A program made the position numbers and the translations under genes. DNA of 64,000 nt from NCBI RefSeq assembly GCF_000332095.2, contig NZ_KI913949.1, forward strand, positions 1,210,291 through 1,274,290, written 5' to 3'. This document shows positions 19,423 through 28,736 of the stretch, one piece after another; positions within the stretch are counted from its first letter, which is position 1, and each line of letters opens with the position of its first letter. Source of the stretch: Leptolyngbya sp. PCC 6406 (GTDB lineage: Bacteria; Cyanobacteriota; Cyanobacteriia; Phormidesmidales; Phormidesmidaceae). The notes beneath the pieces were generated by a model. It searched no databases. It was given only the letters and a program-made list of their open reading frames with translations, and had not been told where the DNA came from.

Positions 19423-19513
19423 TAGCGATATGCAGATGGATTACGTACATTCCTGAGGGCGCACAGCCGTGTGCCTCTACCGTAGGCGTACTGGATTGAG
19501 ATCAATACCGCTA
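19423..19513. mobile_element. MITE-like element, family D, adjoining a family A copy
   Basis: The 91-bp element starts TAGCGATATGCAG and ends ATACCGCTA, with TA on both sides (19421-19422 and 19514-19515). The right-hand TA is also the left flank of the family A element at 19516, so two elements share one TA target. No open frame is present. Confidence 0.65.
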
Positions 19514-19515
19514 TA

Positions 19516-19617
19516 TAGCGGTTCCCTAATGTATGAGGTACACCTCAACTTAATGACACTTTGGCGAACAAGGGGCTTAAGCCCCTTGCCTGTACTTAAC
19601 CCGAGTGAGAACCGCTA
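19516..19617 (+). mobile_element. MITE family A, copy 2
   Basis: The 102-bp element has ends TAGCGGTTCCC and GAACCGCTA, core palindrome AAGGGGCTTAAGCCCCTT and TA flanks at 19514-19515 and 19618-19619. It is the same length as the copy at 5507-5608 but in the opposite orientation. Confidence 0.85.
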
Positions 19618-19639
19618 TATGTGACATAGACTTCCCTTT

Positions 19640-19695
19640 CTGCCTTCTGCCTTCTGCCTTCTGCCTTCTGCCTTCTGCCCTCTGCCTTCTACCTT
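19640..19695. repeat. heptanucleotide tandem repeat (CTGCCTT)8
   Basis: Eight consecutive heptamers, five or six exact, run from 19640 to 19695. The last degenerate copy (CTACCTT) supplies the TAG stop codon of the Gfo/Idh gene at 19689-19691. Heptameric short tandem repeats are a known feature of filamentous cyanobacteria. Confidence 0.9.
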
Positions 19696-20741
19696 TCAGT
19701 CCTAGGGGTTACGGCAACTGGGACACCGTTGGCCTGTAGAGACTGGGAGAGGGCTTGCAAGGTTCTAACCAAGGTTGTGGCCACCGCGCCCCCGGAGCGA
19801 TCGCTGGGGGTCTGGGTTTGGACACAGGTGAGAAAGTGTTGGCAGACCTGCTGGAGGGGTTCACCGGCAGGGACGGAGATCACCGTCCGGTCTAGAGAGG
19901 TGGGCAGAAAGTAGCCGTCGCCGCTGGGTTCAAACTGTCCCTGTTGTAATACCAATGGGTCTGGTTGTAGCTCATCCATGATTAGGGTGCCGCGATCGCC
20001 CACTAGGCAAAGTCGCCGTTGCTTGTCAGGGTTAGCCCAACTCAGATGTATCGTAGCCTGGACGCCGCTGGGGTACTGCAATCGTGCCCACACTGTATCC
20101 GCTAGTCCTTGGGGAAAGTGGGGATTGGGGGCCTGGGGCTGGAGCCAGACTTGCCCTTGGGCTGCAACGGTTTGGGGGGTTTCCCCTAGCCAGTGGTTAA
20201 AGATGGCAATGTCGTGGATGGCCAGATCCCACAGGGCATCGACATCGGGCCGGACGGGACCCAGGTTGGTGCGGGCGGCGTAGCCGTAGCGCAATGCCCC
20301 TAGGCGGTGAGCCGCCACCACTGTCTGCCCCTGCTCAACCACGGGATGGAATAGGTAGGTATGGTCAATCACCAGTTGGCGCTGGTGGGTTTGGGCTAGG
20401 GCGTAGAGGGCTTCACAGCTTTCGGCTTCTAGGGTCAGGGGCTTTTCTGCAAGAACGTGTTTGCCTTGAGTCAGGGCAGCGACGATCAACGGGTAATGGC
20501 TGGTGGCGGGGGTCGCAATGACGACGGCATCCACCGTGGGCAGGGCCATGACTGCGGCCCCGTCGGTGCTGAGATGGATGGCGGCATCTAGGTTAAAGCG
20601 ATCGCGGATTGTGGCCAGATGATCGGCACGGGGATCTACCACTGCCACGACTTCTGCATCCGGCAGGTGGAGAAAATTCCGCAGTAGATTGACACCCCAA
20701 CGTCCGACGCCAAATACCGCCAGCCGCACGCGATCGCCCAT
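19689..20741 (-). CDS. Gfo/Idh/MocA family NAD(P)-dependent oxidoreductase
   Basis: The 350-residue protein starts at ATG 20741 and has an N-terminal Rossmann fold with the dinucleotide loop AVFGVGRWGVNLLRNF (residues 8-23), the EKPLTLEAE strand typical of the family, and a C-terminal alpha/beta domain. WDLAIHDIAIFNHWLGE carries the His/Asp pair used in catalysis. Family members oxidise or reduce sugars and their nucleotide derivatives; the substrate is unknown. The 3' end runs into the heptamer array, and C-terminal residues could vary with repeat slippage. It is on the same strand as RNase III 80 bp upstream. Confidence 0.87.
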   Translation of the reverse strand: MGDRVRLAVFGVGRWGVNLLRNFLHLPDAEVVAVVDPRADHLATIRDRFNLDAAIHLSTDGAAVMALPTVDAVVIATPATSHYPLIVAALTQGKHVLAEKPLTLEAESCEALYALAQTHQRQLVIDHTYLFHPVVEQGQTVVAAHRLGALRYGYAARTNLGPVRPDVDALWDLAIHDIAIFNHWLGETPQTVAAQGQVWLQPQAPNPHFPQGLADTVWARLQYPSGVQATIHLSWANPDKQRRLCLVGDRGTLIMDELQPDPLVLQQGQFEPSGDGYFLPTSLDRTVISVPAGEPLQQVCQHFLTCVQTQTPSDRSGGAVATTLVRTLQALSQSLQANGVPVAVTPRTER

Positions 20742-20821
20742 AGTGCTGTCCCTAGTGGTGATTTTCTATGTCAGGACTCACCTTAGCGCGCTTCGCTTAA
20801 CTTTTCGCCCTACTTTCGGTC

Positions 20822-21586
20822 CTAGTCTCGGGTCTTAAGATCAGAATCTGGCCCAAGCGGGCTGCCAGATTGCATGGCGGTATAGGCGACCTGGGCTGCG
20901 GCCTGTTCGGCCAGCTTTATGGAACGGCCTTTGCCCGTGCCCCAGCATTGGTCTTGAAACCAGACTTCGGCCCGAAAACGATGGTCATCACCGTGGATTT
21001 GGCTGACTTCGGTGACCTGATAAAGGGGCAGGGTTTTGTAGTGGGCCTGGGTGAGTTCTTGCAAAGCCGCCTTGTAGTTTTGGCGGGTGGGGTCTTGGCG
21101 CAGGGCCGTGGCCATGGGTTCTAGGTAGTTGTCGAGCCAAGGACGCACCAAGCTGAGGTTGTTTTGGCTTAGGTATAACGCCGCCAAGATCGCCTCCATC
21201 ATGTCCGCAAGGCGGGCAGGACGGGCGGCCTGATCGCCCTCGGCACTGGCGGAAATTTGCAGAAAGGGTTCTAGCCCCAGGCGCTCGGCTAACTCTGCCA
21301 AAATGCGATCGCTAACCAGGTGCGATCGCAATGCCGACAGTTCCCCGACGGAGGCATCGGGGTAGCGCTCCATGAGAAACTCTGCCGCCGCCAGTCGCAG
21401 TACCGCATCCCCTAGGAACTCTAGCTGCTCGTTATTGCGGGTGGCTGACACCGATACGTGGGTAAGGGCTTGATCGAGCAAGTCCCACTTAATTGCCACC
21501 GTCTCGGGGAGTCCGAGGCGGGCAAGGCAACGCCGTAGATATAGGGGCGGATCGAGCAGGAAGTCTGTGGAGTTAGGGGCAATCAT
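20822..21586 (-). CDS. rnc: ribonuclease III
   Basis: Starting at ATG 21586 (a TTG four codons upstream is in frame), the protein has the RNase III signature NEQLEFLGDAVLRL with catalytic Glu/Asp, a second acidic site in DMMEAILAALYL, and a C-terminal double-stranded RNA-binding domain beginning NYKAALQELTQ and ending LAEQAAAQVAYTAM. Length is close to the family norm. It cleaves double-stranded RNA in rRNA and mRNA maturation. Cyanobacteria often have more than one RNase III-type gene, so this need not be the only copy. It lies upstream of the Gfo/Idh gene on the same strand. Confidence 0.93.
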   Translation of the reverse strand: MIAPNSTDFLLDPPLYLRRCLARLGLPETVAIKWDLLDQALTHVSVSATRNNEQLEFLGDAVLRLAAAEFLMERYPDASVGELSALRSHLVSDRILAELAERLGLEPFLQISASAEGDQAARPARLADMMEAILAALYLSQNNLSLVRPWLDNYLEPMATALRQDPTRQNYKAALQELTQAHYKTLPLYQVTEVSQIHGDDHRFRAEVWFQDQCWGTGKGRSIKLAEQAAAQVAYTAMQSGSPLGPDSDLKTRD

Positions 21587-21700
21587 GGCATCGGGCAACA
21601 GGACTCAATTCCCTGCTGGGGGAGGGCGGAAGAGGGTAGGGAACTAGAACAGGTTGGACGGGCGCGGCAGAATAGCAAGCCTATTTCTGCCGCAGAGGAC

Positions 21701-21860
21701 TAGTACTGGGCGGCGTAAATACTCTGACCGTTTCATCGTGGCACACCTCGGCCCCTCACCGTTCGGCTGAGCTCACGCCGAAGCCCTAGCCCTCTCCCAG
21801 GGGGCGAGGGGACCGGAAAATGTTGGGCTGGTGCGGCAGAATCGTAAGCTTATTTCCACC
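21701..21860 (+). repeat. dispersed repeat family C, copy 1
   Basis: About 155 bp here match 63201-63335 in the same orientation, with blocks GTGGCACACCTCGGCCCCTC, CCCTAGCCCTCTCCC and TGTTGGGCTGGTGCG. This copy carries an extra 20-odd bp (TTCGGCTGAGCTCACGCCGA). A partial third match lies just before it at about 21650-21690. No gene is seen elsewhere in 21587-21996. Confidence 0.8.
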
Positions 21861-21996
21861 AGGCAGTACGAGGGGCTGTGGACAATCAAAACCAGATTCC
21901 TGGTTATGGGGCGGTTACAGCCCCTAGCTTGATTCCCTAGGGTAGGCGTGATCATACCTACCCCGCAAGGGTTTCCCCATTAATTATCCCCACGCC

Positions 21997-23166
21997 CTAG
22001 TGGTTGCTGTGGAGCACCTGGCCTAGGGCCGTCAGCAAGGTTTCAACCCGATCGGGGTGGCTATTAGCCCCCATCAGCCCCACTCGCCAGACCTGACCCG
22101 CTAGGTCACCAAGACCACCACCGATCTCGATGTTGTGCTCTGTCAGCAGCATACGGGCAATAGCCTTAGCATCTACCCCGGCGGGCACTCGGACGGTGGT
22201 TAGGGTCGGCAAGCGAAATTCTTCTTCTACATGACAGGACAACCCTAGATCTGCCAAACCCGCCCAGAGCAGTTCAGCGGTGCTCTGATGGCGCTGCCAA
22301 CGGGCTTCTAGCCCTTCCTCCGCTAGCAGGCGCAGGGCTTCCCGCAGGCCGTAGGTGAGATTGACGGGGGCAGTGTGATGATAAACGCGATCGCTGCCCC
22401 AATACTTTCGCAGCAGGTTGGCATCCAGGTACCAGTTCGCCACAGGGGTTTTGCGACGGGCCAGCTTTTCCTCCGCCCGTGCCCCCAGTGTGAAGGGGGA
22501 AACCCCAGGGGAACAGCTCAACCCCTTTTGGCTACAGCTATAGGCGAGATCTACCTGCCATTCATCCAGAAAAATGGGCACCCCCCCCAAGCTGGTGACG
22601 GTATCGACGATCAGCAGGCAGTCAAATTCTCGGCAGAGGGCACCGACCCCCTCCAAAGGTTGCCGTGCTCCAGTAGAGGTTTCGGCGTGGACCAGGGCTA
22701 GTACAGCCGGACGGTGTTCGATTAAGGCAGCGCGAAGGGCCTCCAGACTAAACACCTGTCCCCAGGATTGGTGAATGGCGCGCACATCACCACCGTAGCG
22801 CTTGGCCATATCTACTAAGCGATGGCCAAAGTAGCCCATGACGCCGACCAAAACGCGATCGCCCGGTTCTACCACGTTTGCCAGGGTAGCCTCCATCGCG
22901 GCGGATCCAGTTCCCGGCACCGGGTAGGTCAGCTCGTTGCTGGTCTGCCATGCGTAGCGCAGCAGGGTCTGCACCTCATCCATCATGGTCAGATAGGCGG
23001 GATCAAGATGCCCGATGGGCTGGTGGCCCATGGCTGCCACCACTACTGGGTCGGCATTGGAGGGGCCAGGGCCTAGCAGCAGGCGCTCAGGCACCACAAG
23101 AGGGGCGAGGGAACTGCGGTGGGCGGTGTTGATAGTAGGGGTAGTGCGAGATAGAATTGAGGGCAT
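21997..23166 (-). CDS. alanine/serine--glyoxylate aminotransferase family protein
   Basis: The 389-residue class V PLP-dependent aminotransferase starts at ATG 23166. LLLGPGPSNADPVVVAAMG, GTGSAAMEATLANVVEPGD, D188 in LLIVDTVTSLGG and the PLP lysine K214 in SCSQKGLSCSPG are diagnostic. It would transfer amino groups to glyoxylate from alanine or serine, serving photorespiratory carbon recovery, which fits with the glcE-like gene at 52362. Homologues have been called soluble hydrogenase small subunit in old annotations; that name is misleading. It is monocistronic, flanked by repeat-bearing spacers. Confidence 0.92.
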   Translation of the reverse strand: MPSILSRTTPTINTAHRSSLAPLVVPERLLLGPGPSNADPVVVAAMGHQPIGHLDPAYLTMMDEVQTLLRYAWQTSNELTYPVPGTGSAAMEATLANVVEPGDRVLVGVMGYFGHRLVDMAKRYGGDVRAIHQSWGQVFSLEALRAALIEHRPAVLALVHAETSTGARQPLEGVGALCREFDCLLIVDTVTSLGGVPIFLDEWQVDLAYSCSQKGLSCSPGVSPFTLGARAEEKLARRKTPVANWYLDANLLRKYWGSDRVYHHTAPVNLTYGLREALRLLAEEGLEARWQRHQSTAELLWAGLADLGLSCHVEEEFRLPTLTTVRVPAGVDAKAIARMLLTEHNIEIGGGLGDLAGQVWRVGLMGANSHPDRVETLLTALGQVLHSNH

Positions 23167-23215
23167 AATGTTAAATTTTGCGATGTTTTAACCCGTGAGG
23201 TGGTATGGCAATCCT

Positions 23216-23301
23216 ATTTAATTTTTGAAGGCATTCGTAGCGTGGGTGAAGCGAAGCGTAACCCGCGAAGACGCTTGCTTAAAGCTCATGCAGGATCGCT
23301 G
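23216..23301 (-). repeat. dispersed repeat family B, copy 2 (inverted, shortened)
   Basis: The shared blocks GGGTGAAGCGAAGCGTAACC and AAAGCTCATGCAGGATCGCT are the reverse complement of those at 15574-15673. The ends (TGGCAATCC and GGATCGCTG) are degenerate. The rest of 23167-23545 shows no gene. Confidence 0.7.
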
Positions 23302-23545
23302 ATAGATATCGTCTCATACTCTGAATCCAGCTTAAACAGTCCTCAAGTCTCTACTAAATCAAAATTACTATTTCGAAAAGCTCACCAGAGTGGCTTGAGG
23401 GCAGAGCAACCCAATGCCGTGCTGAGGGGGTTGCAGCGCCAAAGTCTCTGGATGTTGGGGGAATTTAGAGTGGCACCCAGCCGAGACTATCGAGACTATA
23501 ACGTTGTCTAAATCCAAGCCCAGCTTCGCCAGAGGGCAGGGACGA

Positions 23546-23758
23546 TCAAAATAATTGGGGAGGATGGGGCCACTCGGTGGAACTCAGGGCTGGGGCTTTG
23601 GTTTTCTCCAAGTCCTGAGGATCGCCAAGTGCTTCAAACAATTCGTCCATGGCATTCATGTCGAGGGGCTGAAGTTTAGCTTGGGCACTGGGCTTGGGTA
23701 AGCGCCAGTTGTAATGGTTGGGAGTATTGTCCATTGAGGAGTAGGTAAAGACTGACAT
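23546..23758 (-). CDS. small hypothetical protein, 70 aa
   Basis: The product starts at ATG 23758 and has a compact composition with a short predicted helix (PLDMNAMDELFEALGDP) and Pro-rich ends. I recognise no family. Codon use resembles neighbours, and the frame is not opposite a larger gene, which supports it being real, but its size leaves doubt. It lies between repeat-bearing spacer and the promoter region of the P-type ATPase. Confidence 0.45.
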   Translation of the reverse strand: MSVFTYSSMDNTPNHYNWRLPKPSAQAKLQPLDMNAMDELFEALGDPQDLEKTKAPALSSTEWPHPPQLF

Positions 23759-24137
23759 CTTGAGTTACATCCTGATGGTGAGAGATCACAATGACCGATC
23801 TTCAGTGATCATACTGGGGGTAGCCCTAGAGCTACGTGATATCCCCAAAACTGCTTGGAGATCTAGATCTGAGGGTACTCGTGATCTAGATCAAGTTGCC
23901 TCGGGGATGTCCCAGGTTTTCTGTCCTTCACTTCGCGCTTGTCCCTAGAATATCCGCATAATCTGGGAGAGTTGTATTTTGTATCATACATAACGTTTTC
24001 CCTTGGGGAAGGAATTCGTCCCTGGGATAGAGGGCATCCGGTGAGATCGCTCTAACAATGGGGCCAGTGGTAGCGGGAGTACGGGGACAGATACCCTGGG
24101 AAACTAGCCTGAGCAAGACTAGGACGGCAGTAAATAC
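23759..24137. other. intergenic region upstream of P-type ATPase
   Basis: About 380 bp without a supported gene. It contains GATC-rich palindromic sequence (AGATCTAGATCT near 23860-23871 and GATCTAGATC near 23883-23892), possibly operator-like. No identified site. Confidence 0.35.
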
Positions 24138-26969
24138 ATGACGCTTCATCAGGAAAGATCTATGGACAGTGGTCGGAAATCAGAGACACTCCTATCCTTA
24201 GACCCATCGAGTCCACCGATGCCCTGGCACCATTTAGAAGCTGAGGCGATCGCTCAAAAGCTAGATGTGCGATCGCAGGTGGGGCTCTCTAGTGAAGAGG
24301 CCCAAGCCCGCCTCAGCCATTATGGGGCCAATGCACTGAAGGGCAAAGCCAGTAAGCCTGCCATCCTGCTGTTTCTATTGCAATTCAATCAACCCTTGCT
24401 CTACATCCTGCTGGTGGCGGGTTTGATCAAAGCCTTGCTGGGGCAATGGGTCAATGCCGGGGTGATCTGGGGTGTCACCGTCATCAACGCCATTATTGGC
24501 TTTGTGCAGGAATCTAAGGCAGAAAGTGCGATCGCGGCCTTAGCCTCAGCGGTAGAAACCGACGCCATGGTCCGCCGCAATGGCCAAATGATGCAAGTCT
24601 CCTCACGGGATCTAGTGCCGGGAGACATCGTACTCCTCACCTCCGGCGACAAAGTGCCCGCAGATCTACGCCTAGTGCGCTGCCGCAATCTCCAAGTAAA
24701 CGAATCGGCCCTCACCGGAGAATCCGTAGCGGTGGAAAAGCAGGCGAATCTGTGCCTGCCCGAAGACACGCCCCTAGCGGAACGCCACAACATGGCCTAC
24801 GCCGGGAGTTTTGTCACCTTTGGCCAAGGGGAAGGTTGGGTAATCGCCACCGGGCTCCAAACCGAAACGGGGCGAATCTCCAAGCTGATGGACGAAAGCA
24901 CCACTCTCGTCACCCCCCTGACCCGCAAATTTGATCGCTTCAGCAAAACCCTGCTGTACATCATCCTCAGCGTTGCTGCTTTTACCTTTGTCATCGGCCT
25001 CGGCTATGGCAACTCCCCCATTGAGATGTTTGAGGCGGCAGTAGCCCTAGCGGTCAGTGCCATTCCCGAGGGACTACCAGCGGTGGTGACCATTACCCTA
25101 GCCATTGGCGTCTCCCGTATGGCCCGCCGTAACGCCATCGTCCGGAAACTTCCAGCAGTGGAAACCCTGGGCAGCGCTACCGTCATCTGCTCCGATAAGA
25201 CCGGAACCCTGACGGAAAACCAAATGACGGTGCAGAGCCTTTTTGCCGGTGGGCACCATTATTCTCTTACCGGAGAGGGGTATACCCCGATTGGTGAGGT
25301 GCGCGACGGCGAAGAGGAAACCGTTCCCCCCGAACACATACCCCTTCCCTTAGTCCGTTGTTTGCACACTGGAATGCTCTGCAACGACTCAGAACTAGAA
25401 CATAAAGCAGGGCAATGGGTGGTTGTGGGAGATCCGACAGAAGGGGCGTTGCTAGTGGCGGCCCGTAAGGCGGGCTTTGACCGAGCCGAGTTGCAGCAGA
25501 CCTATCCCCGACTGGATAGCCTACCCTTCGAGTCTGAGTTTCAGTACATGGCCACCCTGCATCGGGGGCCAGAGGGTCGAGTCCTGTTGGTTAAGGGCTC
25601 TACGGAAGCGATCTCGGCTCGCTGTGAACGGATCTTAATGGCGGACGGGGCAGAAGTTCCCGTAGATCGAGACCACATCCTAACGCAGGCGGAACGGATG
25701 GCCTCTCGGGGACTGCGGGTGCTAGCCTTTGCCACCAAGCCCCTTGAGCAGGATCAAGTAGACCATGGCGATCTGGAAACGGGGTTAGTGTTCCTGGGCC
25801 TCCAGGGCATGATCGACCCTCCTCGGGCCGAAGCGGTTGCAGCGGTGCGCGCCTGTCAGTCAGCGGGTATCCAGGTGAAGATGATCACTGGAGATCACCG
25901 GGTGACAGCGGCGGCCATTGCTCAGCGCATGGGGCTCAGCAGCGAAGACCCCATCCTCGCCTTTACGGGCAAAGACCTCGCCACCCAAAACAAATCCGAG
26001 CTCGCCAATGCGGTGCAGGACGGCGCAGTTTTTGCCCGAGTGGCACCGGAACAAAAACTGCGCCTCGTCGAAGCACTTCAGCTCAAGGGCCACGTAGTGG
26101 CAATGACCGGGGATGGGGTGAATGATGCCCCGGCTCTGAAACAGGCGGACATTGGTATCGCCATGGGGAAGGCCGGAACTGAGGTGGCCAAGGAAGCCGC
26201 TGACATGATCTTGACGGATGATAATTTTGCCTCTATCGAGGCGGCGGTGGAGGAGGGACGTGCTGTTTTCCGCAACTTGATGAAGGCGATCGCCTTTATC
26301 CTGCCGGTAAATGGTGGCGAGTCCATGACCATTTTGCTCAGTGTGCTGATCGGACGGGGGGATATGTTGCCGATTCTCTCTCTGCAAGTCCTCTGGCTCA
26401 ATATGGTGAACTCCATTGCCATGACGGTGCCGTTGGCCTTTGAGCCTAAATCCCACACCTTGATGCAGCGCCCCCCCCGCCTACCCAATCAGCCGTTGCT
26501 ATCCAAAAATTTGCTTAAGCGGATTGGGTTAATTTCTCTCTTTAACTGGATTTTGATTTTCGGCATGTTCGAGTGGGTCTGGCAGAGTGCAGGTAGTATG
26601 GGCTGGATTGCCCCTGACCTAATGGGAACAGGTGCGGAACGGGAGCAGACCCTAGCCCTGGCCCGCACTATGGCTATCCAGGCGCTAGTAGCGGGGCGGA
26701 TTATCTATCTCTTTAGCATCAGCCAGTTTTGGGACAGTGTGGTCGCTAAGATGCGGGGGGTGGCGGTACCCTGGGGGGATGCCTCTGCCATTGGCTATGG
26801 CATTCTAGCCGCGATCGCATTTCAGTTCATCTTCAGTCAGTGGGGGGTGATGAACTTCCTATTTTTGACGACGCCTTTGGATGGGCTACAACTGCTGATC
26901 TGTATCGGGGCGGCACTGCCCATGACGTTGGTAGCGCTCCTCGCCAACCATCTCAATCCTCAAAACTAA
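24138..26969 (+). CDS. P-type cation-transporting ATPase (type II, Pma1/PacL-like)
   Basis: The 943-residue pump starts at ATG 24138 or ATG 24162. It has an N-terminal cation-ATPase domain, TGES in the A-domain ([14 protein letters not shown]), phosphorylation site D353 in SDKTGT, TM4 motif PEGLPAVVT as in SERCA, and hinge [11 protein letters not shown]. In TM6, [14 protein letters not shown] keeps the Asn of SERCA site I but replaces the Asp that completes calcium sites with Ser. It is therefore type II but probably not a classical calcium pump; sodium, potassium, proton or manganese are possible. It sits in the plasma membrane. A hairpin follows the stop. Confidence 0.9.
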   Translation: MTLHQERSMDSGRKSETLLSLDPSSPPMPWHHLEAEAIAQKLDVRSQVGLSSEEAQARLSHYGANALKGKASKPAILLFLLQFNQPLLYILLVAGLIKALLGQWVNAGVIWGVTVINAIIGFVQESKAESAIAALASAVETDAMVRRNGQMMQVSSRDLVPGDIVLLTSGDKVPADLRLVRCRNLQVNESALTGESVAVEKQANLCLPEDTPLAERHNMAYAGSFVTFGQGEGWVIATGLQTETGRISKLMDESTTLVTPLTRKFDRFSKTLLYIILSVAAFTFVIGLGYGNSPIEMFEAAVALAVSAIPEGLPAVVTITLAIGVSRMARRNAIVRKLPAVETLGSATVICSDKTGTLTENQMTVQSLFAGGHHYSLTGEGYTPIGEVRDGEEETVPPEHIPLPLVRCLHTGMLCNDSELEHKAGQWVVVGDPTEGALLVAARKAGFDRAELQQTYPRLDSLPFESEFQYMATLHRGPEGRVLLVKGSTEAISARCERILMADGAEVPVDRDHILTQAERMASRGLRVLAFATKPLEQDQVDHGDLETGLVFLGLQGMIDPPRAEAVAAVRACQSAGIQVKMITGDHRVTAAAIAQRMGLSSEDPILAFTGKDLATQNKSELANAVQDGAVFARVAPEQKLRLVEALQLKGHVVAMTGDGVNDAPALKQADIGIAMGKAGTEVAKEAADMILTDDNFASIEAAVEEGRAVFRNLMKAIAFILPVNGGESMTILLSVLIGRGDMLPILSLQVLWLNMVNSIAMTVPLAFEPKSHTLMQRPPRLPNQPLLSKNLLKRIGLISLFNWILIFGMFEWVWQSAGSMGWIAPDLMGTGAEREQTLALARTMAIQALVAGRIIYLFSISQFWDSVVAKMRGVAVPWGDASAIGYGILAAIAFQFIFSQWGVMNFLFLTTPLDGLQLLICIGAALPMTLVALLANHLNPQN

Positions 26970-26973
26970 AGAT

Positions 26974-27012
26974 AGTGACGCCACAGTTCTCTGGCGTCAC
27001 TCTGGCGTCACT
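26974..27012 (+). terminator. hairpin with duplicated 3' arm after P-type ATPase
   Basis: AGTGACGCCA (26974-26983) pairs perfectly with TGGCGTCACT at 26992-27001. The same 3' arm is repeated at 27003-27012, so two alternative hairpins share one 5' arm. The second arm is followed by ATTCCTCCTTCC, not a T-run. Position 5 bp after the stop suggests a transcript end. Confidence 0.6.
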
Positions 27013-27075
27013 ATTCCTCCTTCCGCTTTGCTACTCTCGGAATGACAAATGTGACTTTGACTTTTAAAACAGCCT

Positions 27076-27888
27076 CTAATGTCGGGAGGGTGCGATCGCA
27101 CATTTCCGAGAATCTTGATGGGCCTGACGTTGGGAGGCAACCACATCCGTAATAGCAATTGTCAGATCCGCCGTGAGGGCCGCCGCCGCCACCTTGAGAC
27201 CATCGCAAGGCAGTTGATCCTGGAGATAGGCGGCCACATCCAGGGATTTGCCAATAGAGACATCCACATGGGTACCCCAGCCCACCGAAGGATCGCTATA
27301 GTGAATTCCCACCGGTACAATTTTCACCCCTAGACGCTCCGGCATCGACTCCGCCTGTACCGCCATTCGCGCCAGACCAGGCTTCAGCCGATGGATCTGA
27401 CCATCCCGAAAAATATCGCCCTCGGGGAAGATAACCAGCATCGCCCGCCGCCGCATCAGATCAATACCGTGGCGCAAACTTGAAATAGTGGGATGACGGG
27501 TATTAACCGGGAATCCCCCCAAGCGCCGAATAAACCAGCCCTGAATACCCTGAACCTCATCGGAAGTGACCATGAAGTGGAGATCACGCCCCGTCACCGG
27601 ACGCCCTACCGCCATGGGCAAGAGGATGGAATCCCAGCGGGAGCGGTGGGTAGGAGCAAGGATGATTGGTCCCTGAGTAGGTAAGTTGTCTTGACCGGAA
27701 ATGGTGATGCGACCAAAGTAGGTGGGCAACACCAAGCGTCTCCCCAGAAAATAAATTAGAGGGGTGAGCCAGGGAGAACAGCGGGAGGTCGTGGACGAGT
27801 GGGAGTCTGACGGCTTCGGGTGAGATTGTGTCTGGTGAGATTGTGTCTTGGACACAGAGGTAAGAGGTAGTGTGAGTTTCGCGACCAT
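27076..27888 (-). CDS. plsC: 1-acyl-sn-glycerol-3-phosphate acyltransferase
   Basis: The start is ATG 27888; an upstream TTG at 27909 is less likely. A Ser/Thr/His-rich N-terminus with a 15-bp direct repeat (QTQSHQTQSH) precedes the PlsC domain. The acyltransferase motifs are present: HRSRWD (HX4D catalytic pair), GGFPVNTRHP and the FPEG block in VIFPEGDIFRDG. It acylates lysophosphatidic acid to phosphatidic acid in membrane-lipid synthesis, or a similar acceptor. Cyanobacteria carry several paralogues, so assignment as the main PlsC is uncertain. It converges on the P-type ATPase gene. Confidence 0.87.
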   Translation of the reverse strand: MVAKLTLPLTSVSKTQSHQTQSHPKPSDSHSSTTSRCSPWLTPLIYFLGRRLVLPTYFGRITISGQDNLPTQGPIILAPTHRSRWDSILLPMAVGRPVTGRDLHFMVTSDEVQGIQGWFIRRLGGFPVNTRHPTISSLRHGIDLMRRRAMLVIFPEGDIFRDGQIHRLKPGLARMAVQAESMPERLGVKIVPVGIHYSDPSVGWGTHVDVSIGKSLDVAAYLQDQLPCDGLKVAAAALTADLTIAITDVVASQRQAHQDSRKCAIAPSRH

Positions 27889-28152
27889 TGCCTGTGAAAT
27901 ACTCCCCAACGACTGAGATGGGCTGTGGCGGCTACTCCTTCAGGGTAGGGAAAAGCCCGTACTGATGGTCTCTGGACAGGACAGTTGGCAGGGTGTCCTG
28001 GGCTACTGTTTTTCCAGCTCCCGCTGACTGCCCTTGATGGTATCGTGTCCCAGTATTTTCCCGAAACCCCTCCTCGACAGAACTGCGGTTTATCTTCCTC
28101 ACCCTGAGGGATGGTGATCTTGACTCTAGAAAGCGCATTCTGTTTCCCCGGT

Positions 28153-28629
28153 CTAGCATTCCTTGCGCCGCTGGGCAAACCAAGTTTGCAACTGTTGCCC
28201 ACAGGGTACCCCCAAAATCCCCCCCAACACCGCCAGTCGATGATTAGAGGCGGCACTGTCCGGTAGATTCAGGACTGATCGCACCGCCCCCGCCTTGGCA
28301 TCCTCTGCACCGTACACTAGCAGGCCGATACGACTGAGGATAATCGCCCCGGCACACATGGGGCAGGGCTCTAGGGTGACATAAAGGGTACAGCCCGCCA
28401 GGTGCCAATGGCCTAGGGACTGTCCCGCCGCCCGCAGCGCCAACACCTCGGCATGGGCGGTGGGATCCCCATCCGTTTCCCGGCGATTAGCCGCCTGGGC
28501 CAAAATCCGATCCTGAGCATCTACCACCACCGCCCCCACGGGCACCTCCCCCGCCTCTCCCGCCTGGGTAGCGAGATCCAGGGCTAGCGCCATCCATCGC
28601 TGGTGTCGCAGTAGAGTCGCGTCAGTCAT
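28153..28629 (-). CDS. tadA: tRNA-specific adenosine(34) deaminase
   Basis: The 158-residue cytidine-deaminase-fold enzyme has the zinc site H59-A-E61 and P88-C89-P-M-C92, with E61 as proton shuttle. Family member TadA converts A34 to inosine in tRNA-Arg(ACG), expanding wobble decoding. The VTLEPCPMCAGAIILSRI block and DAKAGAVRSVLN are characteristic of TadA rather than cytidine or guanine deaminases. Length is normal. It starts at ATG 28629, about 108 bp after the DUF2993 gene on the same strand. Confidence 0.93.
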   Translation of the reverse strand: MTDATLLRHQRWMALALDLATQAGEAGEVPVGAVVVDAQDRILAQAANRRETDGDPTAHAEVLALRAAGQSLGHWHLAGCTLYVTLEPCPMCAGAIILSRIGLLVYGAEDAKAGAVRSVLNLPDSAASNHRLAVLGGILGVPCGQQLQTWFAQRRKEC

Positions 28630-28736
28630 TGAAAAGCCTCATTCTGTATTGATCGCGGAGCCCCGCGCCCCTACCCCTTTCTTGAATGCCGTTAGGCTAT
28701 ACACCCCCCATGAGATGATCTGCACTTATGCCGCGC

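Noticed and set aside
21997-23166. Annotation as soluble hydrogenase small subunit
   Set aside because: The PLP lysine and aminotransferase motifs place it with alanine/serine-glyoxylate aminotransferases; the hydrogenase name is historical.
25860-26456. 198-aa open frame antisense to the P-type ATPase
   Set aside because: It opposes conserved ATPase motifs (GDGVNDAP region); the ATPase reading frame explains the open stretch.
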